64,000 bases of DNA from an uncultured Acidobacteriia bacterium (GTDB lineage: Bacteria; Acidobacteriota; Terriglobia; Bryobacterales; Bryobacteraceae). Positions 34,137 to 41,905 of this stretch are shown here, in pieces. Numbering within the stretch: the stretch's first letter is position 1; every line of letters begins with the position of its first letter. The notes under the pieces are model-generated. The model was given only the letters and a program-made list of their open reading frames with translations. It was not told the origin of the DNA and did no database searches. The stretch lies in the NCBI GenBank assembly GCA_903851195.1, contig CAINNJ010000033.1, positions 346,739-410,738 on the forward strand, written 5' to 3'. The position numbers and the translations under genes are program-made.

Positions 34137-35684
34137 TCACCGAAGCGGCGGCGTGGAAGCCGGCGGATGCCGGTGCTGCGTCGCCTGCTCGTACGAATAC
34201 GCAAGGCCGATCAGCGTCGTTTCCGACCACGGCCGTCCGAAGATCGTCATCCCCGCCGGCAGCACCCCGCCGCGCGTGAACCCCATGGGAACATTGATCG
34301 CCGGAAAGCCCGTGGTCGGCGAGAAGAACTGGCTGTTGTCCCCCGCCGGTGAGTTCAGATCCCCGATCAGCCGCGGCGGATTGCTCCACGTCGGGTACAC
34401 AAACGCGTCCAGTTTCAGCCGGTCCATCGTCTTCAGCACGGCCTCTCGCACTTTATCCCGATACTCGCGGTCCGCCTGACACGCCGGTGTTTCGGGCCCG
34501 TTCTCCGCGCCGCTTTCCGCCGTCTCCAGCCGGCGCTGCACCGAAGGATGATACCCGCCGGACTTGATCACCTCCGCCAGGCTCTTCACCGCGACGCGGT
34601 CGCCCTCCGCCGCGAGAAACCGATTCAGGTCGTACTTGAAGCCCATGCACGCCCCGCCGCCCCGCGGCCGCCGGATCGCATCCAGCCCTTCAATCGCAGC
34701 GGGGTCCACGATCGTCGCACCGGCGCGCCGCAGCTCTTCCACCGCGTTCAGAAACACGCGCGTCACTTCGGGGTCCGTGGACTCCCGCTCATACGCCTGC
34801 CGCAGCACGCCGATCACCTTGCCCCGCAGCGCATCCCGCTGCAGCGCTCCCGTATAGTCCTGCGGCAAGTGCTTCCCCGCGTCGGCCGTAACCGGGTCGT
34901 TCGGATCGGCCCCCACAATCACCTGAAACACCTTCGCCGCGTCTTCCACGGTGCGCGCCATCGGCCCCGCGATATCCGCGCTCAGACTCAGCGGAAACAC
35001 CCCCGCCCGGCTCGTCAGCCCCATGGTGGACCGAATCCCCGCCAGCGACTGGTGCGAACTCGGCCCGCGAATCGAATTGCCCGTATCGCTCCCGAGGCCC
35101 ACCAGCCCGAAACTCGCCGCAATCGCCGCCGCCGTTCCGCCGCTCGATCCCGCCGTCACCCGGTCCAGCGCATACGGATTCCGTGTGTAACCCGGCAGAA
35201 TGGAACTCACCGTTTCATACGGACTGAACGCCCACTCCGCCATGTTGGATTTCGCCAGCACCAGCGCGCCCGCCTCCTTCACGCGCCGCACCTGAAACGC
35301 GTCTTTATCGGGGATGAACGCCGCCAGCGCCAGCGCGCCGTTCGTCGTGCGCAGACCCTTCGTCTCGAAGTTGTCTTTGACGATCATTGGCACGCAGTGC
35401 AGCGGCCCGGTCAGGCCCGTTTGCTTGAACCGGCGGTCCAGTTCCTCCGCCTCTCTGCGGACTTCGGGATTCACCAGGACAATCGCGTTGATGCCCGGCC
35501 CGTTCTTGTCATAGGCGGCGATGCGGTCCAGATAATGGCCCACCAGCGCGGCACAGGTCAGGCGGCCCGCTTTCATCGCGTCGTGCACCTGCGCGATGGT
35601 GGTTTCTTCGACTTCAAAAGGCGCGGCAGTCTGCGCCGGCAAGAGCAGCGCGGACACCAATACAGCCGGCAGCAAGCGGATCAT
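34137..35684 (-). CDS. Exported amidase-signature enzyme
   Basis: A 515-residue amidase-signature hydrolase with a signal peptide (MIRLLPAVLVSALLLPAQTA). The Ser-cisSer-Lys triad is intact: Lys103 in CVPMIVKDN, Ser180 in TAGSSGG, and Ser204 in DTGNSIRGPSS. The Gly before the nucleophile is replaced by Asn (GNS rather than GGS), a common variant. Amidases of this group hydrolyse carboxamides or peptide amides; the substrate is not readable. The enzyme should be periplasmic. It lies 40 bases downstream of the fucosidase gene and 92 bases upstream of TonB receptor 3, so it may belong to the same catabolic run. Confidence 0.92.
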   Translation of the reverse strand: MIRLLPAVLVSALLLPAQTAAPFEVEETTIAQVHDAMKAGRLTCAALVGHYLDRIAAYDKNGPGINAIVLVNPEVRREAEELDRRFKQTGLTGPLHCVPMIVKDNFETKGLRTTNGALALAAFIPDKDAFQVRRVKEAGALVLAKSNMAEWAFSPYETVSSILPGYTRNPYALDRVTAGSSGGTAAAIAASFGLVGLGSDTGNSIRGPSSHQSLAGIRSTMGLTSRAGVFPLSLSADIAGPMARTVEDAAKVFQVIVGADPNDPVTADAGKHLPQDYTGALQRDALRGKVIGVLRQAYERESTDPEVTRVFLNAVEELRRAGATIVDPAAIEGLDAIRRPRGGGACMGFKYDLNRFLAAEGDRVAVKSLAEVIKSGGYHPSVQRRLETAESGAENGPETPACQADREYRDKVREAVLKTMDRLKLDAFVYPTWSNPPRLIGDLNSPAGDNSQFFSPTTGFPAINVPMGFTRGGVLPAGMTIFGRPWSETTLIGLAYSYEQATQHRHPPASTPPLR

Positions 35685-35724
35685 CTGGTCAGGATAGACT
35701 ACCGCCCGGCCGCGAGCGGGAAAA

Positions 35725-37215
35725 TTACGCCGCGCCCGTCAGCCGGATACAGTACGCCACGCGTTCCGGCAGCTTCTCCCGCAACGCATCCGGCACCGTG
35801 ACAGTCACCGAGCCATTCGCCGCGCGCACCGCGAGCTTGTCTCCGGTTTCAAGTAACGACGCCGCGCCCGCCTTCACGTCCGCGATGGTGATCTCCCTCG
35901 GCAAACGCCGCGGCACAATCGCGAAAACGTCGTTCCCCTTCTTCGTGAAGAACGCCTCGATATGCGCCTGGCCGGGCTTCGGCTCATCCACCAGCTTCCG
36001 GATATCGTACTCGCCCATGAACTCTTTCTCTTCGAAGTTCGGCACCGCCCCGGCGCTCCACTGCCGCGTCCGGCGCCAGTTCCGCGTCCCGTAGATCGCC
36101 TCGCCGTTCACCTTGAGCCACTCGCCGATCTCCGTCAGCCGCTGCTCCATAATCACCGGAATCCGCCCGTCCCCCGTCGGCCCGATATCCAGCAGCAGAT
36201 TGCCGCCGCGGCTCACCAGATCGATCAGCATCAGCGTCAGTTCCCGCGCGGAGTGGTAATCGCGCAGAGACTCCGCGCGGTTATATCCATAAGAAAAGCC
36301 CATCCCGCGGCTCTCTTCCCATGGATGCGCGCCGGTCTGCAGCCCCGCCGTATATTCCGTCGTGTAATAACTGCCGTGCTTGTGGCGCGTCTCCTTACCC
36401 CAGCGGTCATCCACCACCACGTTCTCTTTCGCCGGCGATTCGTTAAACAGCCACGCCAGCAGTTCGGGGCTATGCCAGTCCGAACTCGGCAACTCCCATT
36501 CGCCATCGGAAAAAATAATGTCGGGCTTGTAGCGCGTCACCACGTCTTTGAACTGCGGGAACATGTGCTCGCGGACATACCGCGGCTTGTCGCTGAGCCA
36601 GAGCGGGTTGTACCACTCGTAGAGCGAATAATAGAAGCCCATGTGCAGACCCTGCGCGCGCACGGATTTCGCCAGATCCCCCAGCAGATCCCGCTTCGGC
36701 CCGGTCGACACCGCATTCCACGCCCGGCCCCACGTGCGGTCGGCCTCCTTCGACGGCCAGATGGCGAAGCCGTCGTGATGCTTGGAAGTCGGCACAATGT
36801 ACTTCGCGCCGGAGAGCTGAAAGAGCTCGGCCCACTGATCGGGCTCGAACATCTCCGCCCGGAACAACGGCGCAAAGTCTTTGTACTCAAAATTCGCCCC
36901 GTAGACGCGTTTGTGGAAGTCCCACGTGGCGGCCCCGCGCGGTTTCCCGGCCTTGCCCTCCGTCAGCGAATTCCAGTACCACTCGGCGTAAGGCGTCTGC
37001 CCTTTCGCCCGCGGCGGCGCGAAAGAAGGCACGGAATACATGCCCCAGTGAATGAAGATGCCGAACTTCGCATCCTCGTACCACGGCGGGCACGGGCGCT
37101 GGTCGAGCGACTCCCACGTCGCTTCGTAGCGCGTTCCGGGAGCCGGCGCGGCGAAGGCAAAGGGAACGGCGGCAGCTGCCCCGAGAAGTTGACGGCGCGT
37201 GATTTCCGGTCGCAT
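35725..37215 (-). CDS. Alpha-L-fucosidase (GH29 family)
   Basis: A 496-residue glycoside hydrolase. A Tat-like signal (TRRQLLGAAAAVPFAFA, residues 6-22) sends it out of the cytoplasm. GH29 hallmarks are FGIFIHWGMYSVPSF (51-65), PTSKHHDGFAIWPS (142-155), FYYSLYEWYNP (194-204) and IIFSDGEW (233-240), with Asp237 as the likely catalytic nucleophile. It should remove alpha-linked fucose from glycans in the periplasm or outside. The frame is open far upstream, but only the ATG at 37215 (or one at 37227) gives the export signal. It lies about 50 bases downstream of the P-type ATPase gene; a functional link is not obvious. Confidence 0.93.
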   Translation of the reverse strand: MRPEITRRQLLGAAAAVPFAFAAPAPGTRYEATWESLDQRPCPPWYEDAKFGIFIHWGMYSVPSFAPPRAKGQTPYAEWYWNSLTEGKAGKPRGAATWDFHKRVYGANFEYKDFAPLFRAEMFEPDQWAELFQLSGAKYIVPTSKHHDGFAIWPSKEADRTWGRAWNAVSTGPKRDLLGDLAKSVRAQGLHMGFYYSLYEWYNPLWLSDKPRYVREHMFPQFKDVVTRYKPDIIFSDGEWELPSSDWHSPELLAWLFNESPAKENVVVDDRWGKETRHKHGSYYTTEYTAGLQTGAHPWEESRGMGFSYGYNRAESLRDYHSARELTLMLIDLVSRGGNLLLDIGPTGDGRIPVIMEQRLTEIGEWLKVNGEAIYGTRNWRRTRQWSAGAVPNFEEKEFMGEYDIRKLVDEPKPGQAHIEAFFTKKGNDVFAIVPRRLPREITIADVKAGAASLLETGDKLAVRAANGSVTVTVPDALREKLPERVAYCIRLTGAA

Positions 37216-37265
37216 GGCTGGTGCCATCTTATCGCGTAACCGGTTCCTCCGCGCGCCGCGCTTAC

Positions 37266-39347
37266 CTATTCCGCCGGGATCTGTTTCCGGTCCGCCAGCA
37301 GCGGCCGGACCGTGTTGTAGACGGCAAACGGAACCGACACCTGGTAAAGAATCAGACTTGGCAGAAAGCCCAGTCCCATGAACAGCGCGCCGAACACAAT
37401 CGCGATACTGGGCACTGTCGCGGCCAGGAAGTTGGCCCGGATGTTCGCTTTGAATTCGGTCGCCAGTTCGAACAGCTGCGGCAACTGGGTCAGGTCGCCG
37501 CTCATGAACACAATCTGCGCCGTATCCACCGCGATGGTGGTCGCGCCATGCAGGGATACCGATACGTCCGCGCTCCGCAGCGCGATCGCGTCGTTGATGC
37601 CGTCCCCCACGAAGCAGACCTTGCGGCCCTCGGCCTGCAGCTTTTTCACCAGGTCCGATTTCCCGCCCGGCAGCACCTCGGCGAAATAGCCATCCAGTTC
37701 CAGATCCTGCGCCAGCCGCCGCGTGGGCAGATCGTGATCGCCGGACATCAGATACAGACGAAGACCGCGCCGCCGCAGCCGGGAAACCACGTCGCGCGCT
37801 TCGGCGCGCACGGTCGGCCGCAGCACCACCGCCCCGGCGATCTTCTGGTCCACCGCAACCAGAACTATCGAATCGCCCGCCCGGTGCACTTCCTGTTCCA
37901 GAGCCTCGATCTCCGCCGGTATCTCCATCTCCTGCAGCCGCAGGTACCGGCCGCTGCCCACCCGGACCGTCACGCCATCCCGGCTCGCCGAAATCCCGTA
38001 CCCGATCTCGTACTCCACGTCGCTGCTCAGGTCCGCCTCGATACCCCGCGCCGCGGCTTCGTCCAGAATCGCCCGGGCGATGGGATGGGACTGTTTGGCC
38101 TCCGCCATCGCCGCGTAACCCAGCACGGCATCCGCGGTGAATCCGGCGCAGGCATGCACATCGCGCACGTGCGGCTGCTCCACCGTCAGCGTGCCGGTTT
38201 TGTCGAACACCACCGTATCGACCTTCTCGATCCACTCGAGCGCCCGGCCGTCCTTGATCAGGATGCCCGACTTCGCCGCCACGTGAAGGAAGCTCAGCAT
38301 GCTCAGCGGCCCGTACAGCACCATCCGGTAACCGGGCGTGGCCTGGAGCACGGAAAGCGCACTGCTGAGACCCACGAAAGGCAAACAGCCCGCCCCCAGC
38401 ACCAGAAACGGCAGGGCCATCTTGTCGTTGAAGGCCGTCGCCTCGGAAACCAGGTCTTCCTTGAAGCGGCTCGTGTCGGTCAGGATGCGCCCGATCTCCG
38501 CAGCGGTGGTGGCCTCGCCCGCCTTCTCCACGCGCACCTGAATCTTGCCGGAGATGGCCAGCGTGGTCGCGAAGACACTGTCTCCCGGACCTTTTTCCGA
38601 CGGTTGCGCCTCTCCCGTCAGCGTGTGCTGATCGATCGATGCGTAGCCCTCTTCAATCACACCATCGAGCGGAACGATCTGCCCCGCCTGCACGCTGATC
38701 AGATCGCCCACCTGAATACGTTCCACCGGCGTCTCGATCTCCACGCCGCCCACCACCAGCCACGCCGAGCGCGCCTGCTGCCCGAACAGGTCGATGATCC
38801 CCTGTTTCGAGTGCGCCTCCGTCTTGAGCGCCAGCCATCTCACGAACACCACGAACCACGCGCCCAGGTTGATGGTGGTAAAAAAGCCCCCGAACATCGC
38901 GCCCACCAGCAGAGCCATGGTCAGAACGTCGGATGTGACCCGGTGTTCGTCGCGAAGATTGCGGTAGCCTTCCTTCCAGATGCCGCTGGCTACCGGATAC
39001 ACGAAGGCGACACCCACCAGTTGCAGCGGAAAGAAGAACACTCCGGCGCCGGCCACGGCCAGCCCGACCGAAACCCGCTGCAGTTCCCGCCCCGTCTTTT
39101 CCTCTTCTTCGGACCGAGGCTTCGAAAGGAACAGGTCTTTCACCACCTGGAGCACTTCCGTGCCGGCGGACGGAGTCTCCGGCGTGTCGGGCGCCGGCCG
39201 CCATTTTCTGCCTCGTTTCACGGCCAGAGCGGTCAGCGCGCACCCGTTGACGGCGATAAAAGGAATGAACGGAAGGATAAAAAACAAAATATTCTGCTCA
39301 GTCGGCGGAGGCTTCAGCGCGGAAATCGCGGCCGCGGCCCGGGACAA
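37266..39347 (-). CDS. P1B-like P-type ATPase lacking the CPx and heavy-metal domains
   Basis: A 693-residue P-type ATPase. DKTGTLT (phosphorylated Asp382), LTGEAQPSEK in the actuator domain, the P1B-type SHPIARAIL motif in the nucleotide domain and GDGINDAIAL in the hinge are all present, and several membrane segments surround them. The intramembrane CPC/SPC ion motif expected before DKTG is replaced by GPL at residues 346-348 (LYGPLSML). No N-terminal CxxC metal-binding domain is visible. It may transport an unusual ion or have a non-transport role. The start is a TTG at 39347; no ATG exists near the N-terminus. It is divergent from the methyltransferase gene 49 bases away. Confidence 0.85.
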   Translation of the reverse strand: MSRAAAAISALKPPPTEQNILFFILPFIPFIAVNGCALTALAVKRGRKWRPAPDTPETPSAGTEVLQVVKDLFLSKPRSEEEEKTGRELQRVSVGLAVAGAGVFFFPLQLVGVAFVYPVASGIWKEGYRNLRDEHRVTSDVLTMALLVGAMFGGFFTTINLGAWFVVFVRWLALKTEAHSKQGIIDLFGQQARSAWLVVGGVEIETPVERIQVGDLISVQAGQIVPLDGVIEEGYASIDQHTLTGEAQPSEKGPGDSVFATTLAISGKIQVRVEKAGEATTAAEIGRILTDTSRFKEDLVSEATAFNDKMALPFLVLGAGCLPFVGLSSALSVLQATPGYRMVLYGPLSMLSFLHVAAKSGILIKDGRALEWIEKVDTVVFDKTGTLTVEQPHVRDVHACAGFTADAVLGYAAMAEAKQSHPIARAILDEAAARGIEADLSSDVEYEIGYGISASRDGVTVRVGSGRYLRLQEMEIPAEIEALEQEVHRAGDSIVLVAVDQKIAGAVVLRPTVRAEARDVVSRLRRRGLRLYLMSGDHDLPTRRLAQDLELDGYFAEVLPGGKSDLVKKLQAEGRKVCFVGDGINDAIALRSADVSVSLHGATTIAVDTAQIVFMSGDLTQLPQLFELATEFKANIRANFLAATVPSIAIVFGALFMGLGFLPSLILYQVSVPFAVYNTVRPLLADRKQIPAE

Positions 39348-39396
39348 AACGCCAAGTCTAGCATGAATTATCCGGCCGCCTGCTAAATTGTGAACA

Positions 39397-40098
39397 ATGC
39401 GGGAAAGAGCTCCTGTGAAGGTTCATGAACTGGCCGCCGCCGCCGAAGGCCCGCTGAGCCCCGCGGAGGGCAACCTGCTCTTCCGGCTCGCCCGCTTTTG
39501 CCGCTCCGGCTGCATCGTCGAAATCGGATCGTTTCACGGCAAAGCGACGACTTTTCTCGGACTTGGTTCGCAGGCCGGCGACAGCAATCCGGTTTACGCG
39601 ATCGAACCTGATTTAGACCCACCGGGCCTCTTTCAGCGGCAAATGGAACACGCCGGCATTGCCGATATCGTCCGCCCCGTCCTTGCCCCGGCCGGTATTG
39701 CCGTCAGAACGTTCACCGAACCGATCGAATTTCTCTTCCTCGGCGGCAGCCCCGATGACGTGTCCGTGCGGCTCCACTGGGATCTTTGGGTCAGCAAAGT
39801 GATGCCGGGCGGCTATGTGGCCCTGCACAACACCCTGCTTCATCCCGCTCCGCGCAGGCTCGCCGAAACCAGGCTGCTCGGATCGGGGAACTTTGTCGAT
39901 ACCGGCCTGGCGGATTCCATCGCTTACGGACGCGTTCGCCAGTGGCACGAAAACGCGGACAGCAGGCCGCACACCCTGGGCCTTCTGACGCTGAAGCGTG
40001 TCTGCGATGTCGCCGTCCGCGTGCCTCTGCCATCGCCGGTGAAGCGCTGGGGAAGCCAGGTTGTGACCGCCCTCCAGCCCGTGCCCGGAGAAAACTAA
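39397..40098 (+). CDS. Class I SAM-dependent methyltransferase-like protein
   Basis: A 233-residue protein. VEIGSFHGKATTFL near residue 42 is motif I of the Methyltransf_24-type Rossmann fold, and VYAIEPDLD is the acidic end of strand 2. The usual IDGDH motif is replaced by FLFLGGSPDD, but the downstream WDLWVSKVMPGGYVALHNT has the right spacing. Small-molecule or glycan O-methylation is a reasonable guess given the neighbouring glycosyltransferase; the substrate is unknown. Its stop overlaps the stop of the convergent second methyltransferase-like gene. Confidence 0.72.
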   Translation: MRERAPVKVHELAAAAEGPLSPAEGNLLFRLARFCRSGCIVEIGSFHGKATTFLGLGSQAGDSNPVYAIEPDLDPPGLFQRQMEHAGIADIVRPVLAPAGIAVRTFTEPIEFLFLGGSPDDVSVRLHWDLWVSKVMPGGYVALHNTLLHPAPRRLAETRLLGSGNFVDTGLADSIAYGRVRQWHENADSRPHTLGLLTLKRVCDVAVRVPLPSPVKRWGSQVVTALQPVPGEN

Positions 40099-40757
40099 AT
40101 TCCCAGACAGTTTTCGTCTTTATAGAAGACCGACGTCTGCTTCAGGGTTGCGGTGATGGGACTCAGTCCCACAAAATCCAGCTTCCGGAACTCCGCCGCG
40201 AGCAGTTTCTGAATGCCTTCCTGATAGCGCTCGCGATCCGTGTCGTCCCAGATCAGCACGCCGCCCGGCTTCAGGCTCTCCAACGAGGCCAGCGCCGAGG
40301 CAACCCGCATTCTGCCGTCGATTACGGCGATGTCGAAGCTTCGCCCCGTTCTCCCGATCGTAAGCGGATATCCGTCGTCGAGAGGCACGCTCAGAACCTC
40401 CACATTGGCCGGTACCCGCCGCCGCACCCGTTCCGCCCACCCGGAGTCGTGCTCGCAGGAAATGACCCGACCTGCGCGGCTTGCCCACCAGATGGTGCTG
40501 TTCCCGCTGCCGAACTCGAAGACCTCCAGGGCGGGGTTCACGCGCCCGTCCAGAAAAGAAATGGCCGGATAAGAAATCCACGGAATCGGGTTCCCGTTTC
40601 CATCGCAGGCAGCGCCCCGGTCCTGTGTGGTGAACCATCCCAGGGAGTGAAGCGCGCCTCCCTGCCTGGTCAGACGCCGGAGTCCGATCAGGCGGAATAC
40701 CTTTGTGATCCGCAGCAGCCGGGCCACGGATTCCTCTGTCTTTCTCAAATATTCCAC
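40095..40757 (-). CDS. Methyltransferase-like (Rossmann fold) protein
   Basis: About 220 residues from a GTG at 40757, which is preceded by AAGGCGA and lies 16 bases after the glycosyltransferase stop. The longer open frame upstream is out of place because it would overlap that gene. ALEVFEFGSGNSTIWWA is a glycine-rich SAM-binding motif I, VISCEHDSGWAERV is motif II, and FDIAVIDGRMRVASAL and LKPGGVLIWDDTDRERY follow in the expected order. Homologues are often found in polysaccharide or glycan loci. It forms a two-gene operon with the glycosyltransferase. The substrate is unknown. Confidence 0.72.
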   Translation of the reverse strand: MEYLRKTEESVARLLRITKVFRLIGLRRLTRQGGALHSLGWFTTQDRGAACDGNGNPIPWISYPAISFLDGRVNPALEVFEFGSGNSTIWWASRAGRVISCEHDSGWAERVRRRVPANVEVLSVPLDDGYPLTIGRTGRSFDIAVIDGRMRVASALASLESLKPGGVLIWDDTDRERYQEGIQKLLAAEFRKLDFVGLSPITATLKQTSVFYKDENCLGI

Positions 40758-40773
40758 TTCGCCTTGTCCCTGT

Positions 40774-41634
40774 TTACCGGTCGGATCGCCCCGTGCCAAA
40801 TCGCGCCGCCAGCCTGCCCGCCTCGAAGGCCGCGGTGGCGGCCGCTCCAACAAATAAGAAGAAAAACGCGTAAACGTACGGGAGGCGGTTTCGCCGCACG
40901 GTCAGCAACAACACTTCGAACCGCTCCTTGTATCCCAGCGGCCGCGTTCCGCTGATTGGGGAGTATCTCTGGTGGCTCTTCCCGTAGAGCCACATTTTCC
41001 GGTGCCAGCCGTACCAGTTATCGATCTCCAGATGGCGGACCTGCATGTCGGGAACAAATTCCGCGGCATCGCAGCCATACGCGGTAACCAGGCGGCAGGC
41101 CAGAATCACGTCGCCCCCGCGCGCTCGTTCCGGGAACGGTCCGCACCTCTCAAACCCTTCCCGTCGTACCGCGAAATTGTTCGTATAGGCGTAGTAGAGC
41201 CGGGAATCGCGTTTCGTGTAGACGTACCGGGCCTTTTCGTTTTCGTAATCCGCCATGCTCCCCAGAGGAAAAAGTTCGTTTTCGAAGCGGCGGCTGCCCA
41301 GCAGGAAGACCGTCTTCTCGTTCGCGAAAGCCTGTAAGATCCGCTCTAGCCAGTCCCGTGCAACCTCGCAATCCGCGTCGGTAAAGGCCAGAATACGTCC
41401 TTTGGCGCGCTGCACGCCCGCGTTGCGCGCGGCGTAGGAACCGGCTTTCCGTTCCTGAATCACGGTGACATCGCCAAACTGGCCGGCAATTTCCGCGGAG
41501 CGATCCGTGGAATTGTTGTCCACCACGATAATTTCAAAGCGGTCGGCCGGCAGGGACTGCGCCCGCAGGGACTCGATGCACTGCACCAGGTGCGCCTGCT
41601 CGTTGTAAAACGGAACGATTACCGAGATATCCAT
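40774..41634 (-). CDS. Glycosyltransferase family 2 with C-terminal membrane helix
   Basis: A 286-residue GT-A enzyme. MDISVIVPFYNEQAHLVQCI opens the nucleotide-binding fold, IIVVDNNSTD follows, ILAFTDADCEV carries the DxD-type metal motif (DAD), and ARGGDVILACRL is the acceptor-side region. One hydrophobic helix near the C-terminus (YVYAFFFLFVGAAATAAF) anchors it to the inner membrane. It should add a sugar to a lipid- or protein-linked glycan. The ATG at 41634 is chosen because it starts the fold exactly. It is co-transcribed with the downstream methyltransferase-like gene. Confidence 0.9.
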   Translation of the reverse strand: MDISVIVPFYNEQAHLVQCIESLRAQSLPADRFEIIVVDNNSTDRSAEIAGQFGDVTVIQERKAGSYAARNAGVQRAKGRILAFTDADCEVARDWLERILQAFANEKTVFLLGSRRFENELFPLGSMADYENEKARYVYTKRDSRLYYAYTNNFAVRREGFERCGPFPERARGGDVILACRLVTAYGCDAAEFVPDMQVRHLEIDNWYGWHRKMWLYGKSHQRYSPISGTRPLGYKERFEVLLLTVRRNRLPYVYAFFFLFVGAAATAAFEAGRLAARFGTGRSDR

Positions 41635-41660
41635 CTCGTCCGCGTCCCTTCCGGGGTTTC

Positions 41661-41696
41661 CCCGAAGCATCCTGGAAACCCGAAGCATCCTGGAAA
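41661..41696. repeat. 18-base tandem duplication upstream of the glycosyltransferase
   Basis: CCCGAAGCATCCTGGAAA occurs twice in direct succession (41661-41678 and 41679-41696), identical in both copies. GCATCC in the second copy can also pair with GGATGC just downstream. It lies in the leader of the glycosyltransferase gene, a non-coding stretch of about 270 bases shared with the ggt 3' end. Confidence 0.8.
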
Positions 41697-41827
41697 ATGG
41701 ATGCGTCCCGGAAGCTGTCGCGGGGACAAAAACACCCGTGACGCCCCGCGGCCTTCAAAATTCGCCGCGAGGCAGCGTTCCCGCGGCCGAATTCGGGGCT
41801 CAAATTGACGAAATTTCACCAATAAGC

Positions 41828-41833
41828 ATTATA
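41828..41833 (-). promoter_or_regulatory. -10-like TATAAT upstream of the glycosyltransferase gene
   Basis: A perfect TATAAT on the minus strand within the only AT-rich patch of the region (GCTTATATAATGCTTAT). It is about 195 bases before the glycosyltransferase start. No good -35 is visible, so this is a weak call. Confidence 0.35.
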
Positions 41834-41905
41834 TAAGCGGGTGTTGTCATCCGCCGGGTTCAGACGTTCGGAACCACATCCTCCGAGCAAGAAAAGTCGT
41901 TTCCC

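Noticed and set aside
37216..38235. N-terminal extension of the fucosidase frame up to 38235
   Set aside because: The upstream residues are Arg/Gly-rich and overlap the ATPase gene. The Tat-like signal at 37215 marks the true start.
37221..39386. A 721-codon plus-strand frame opposite the P-type ATPase
   Set aside because: No family features; the minus strand has the complete set of P-type ATPase motifs.
41640..41700. The 18-base repeats as a CRISPR array
   Set aside because: Only two copies with no spacer between them.
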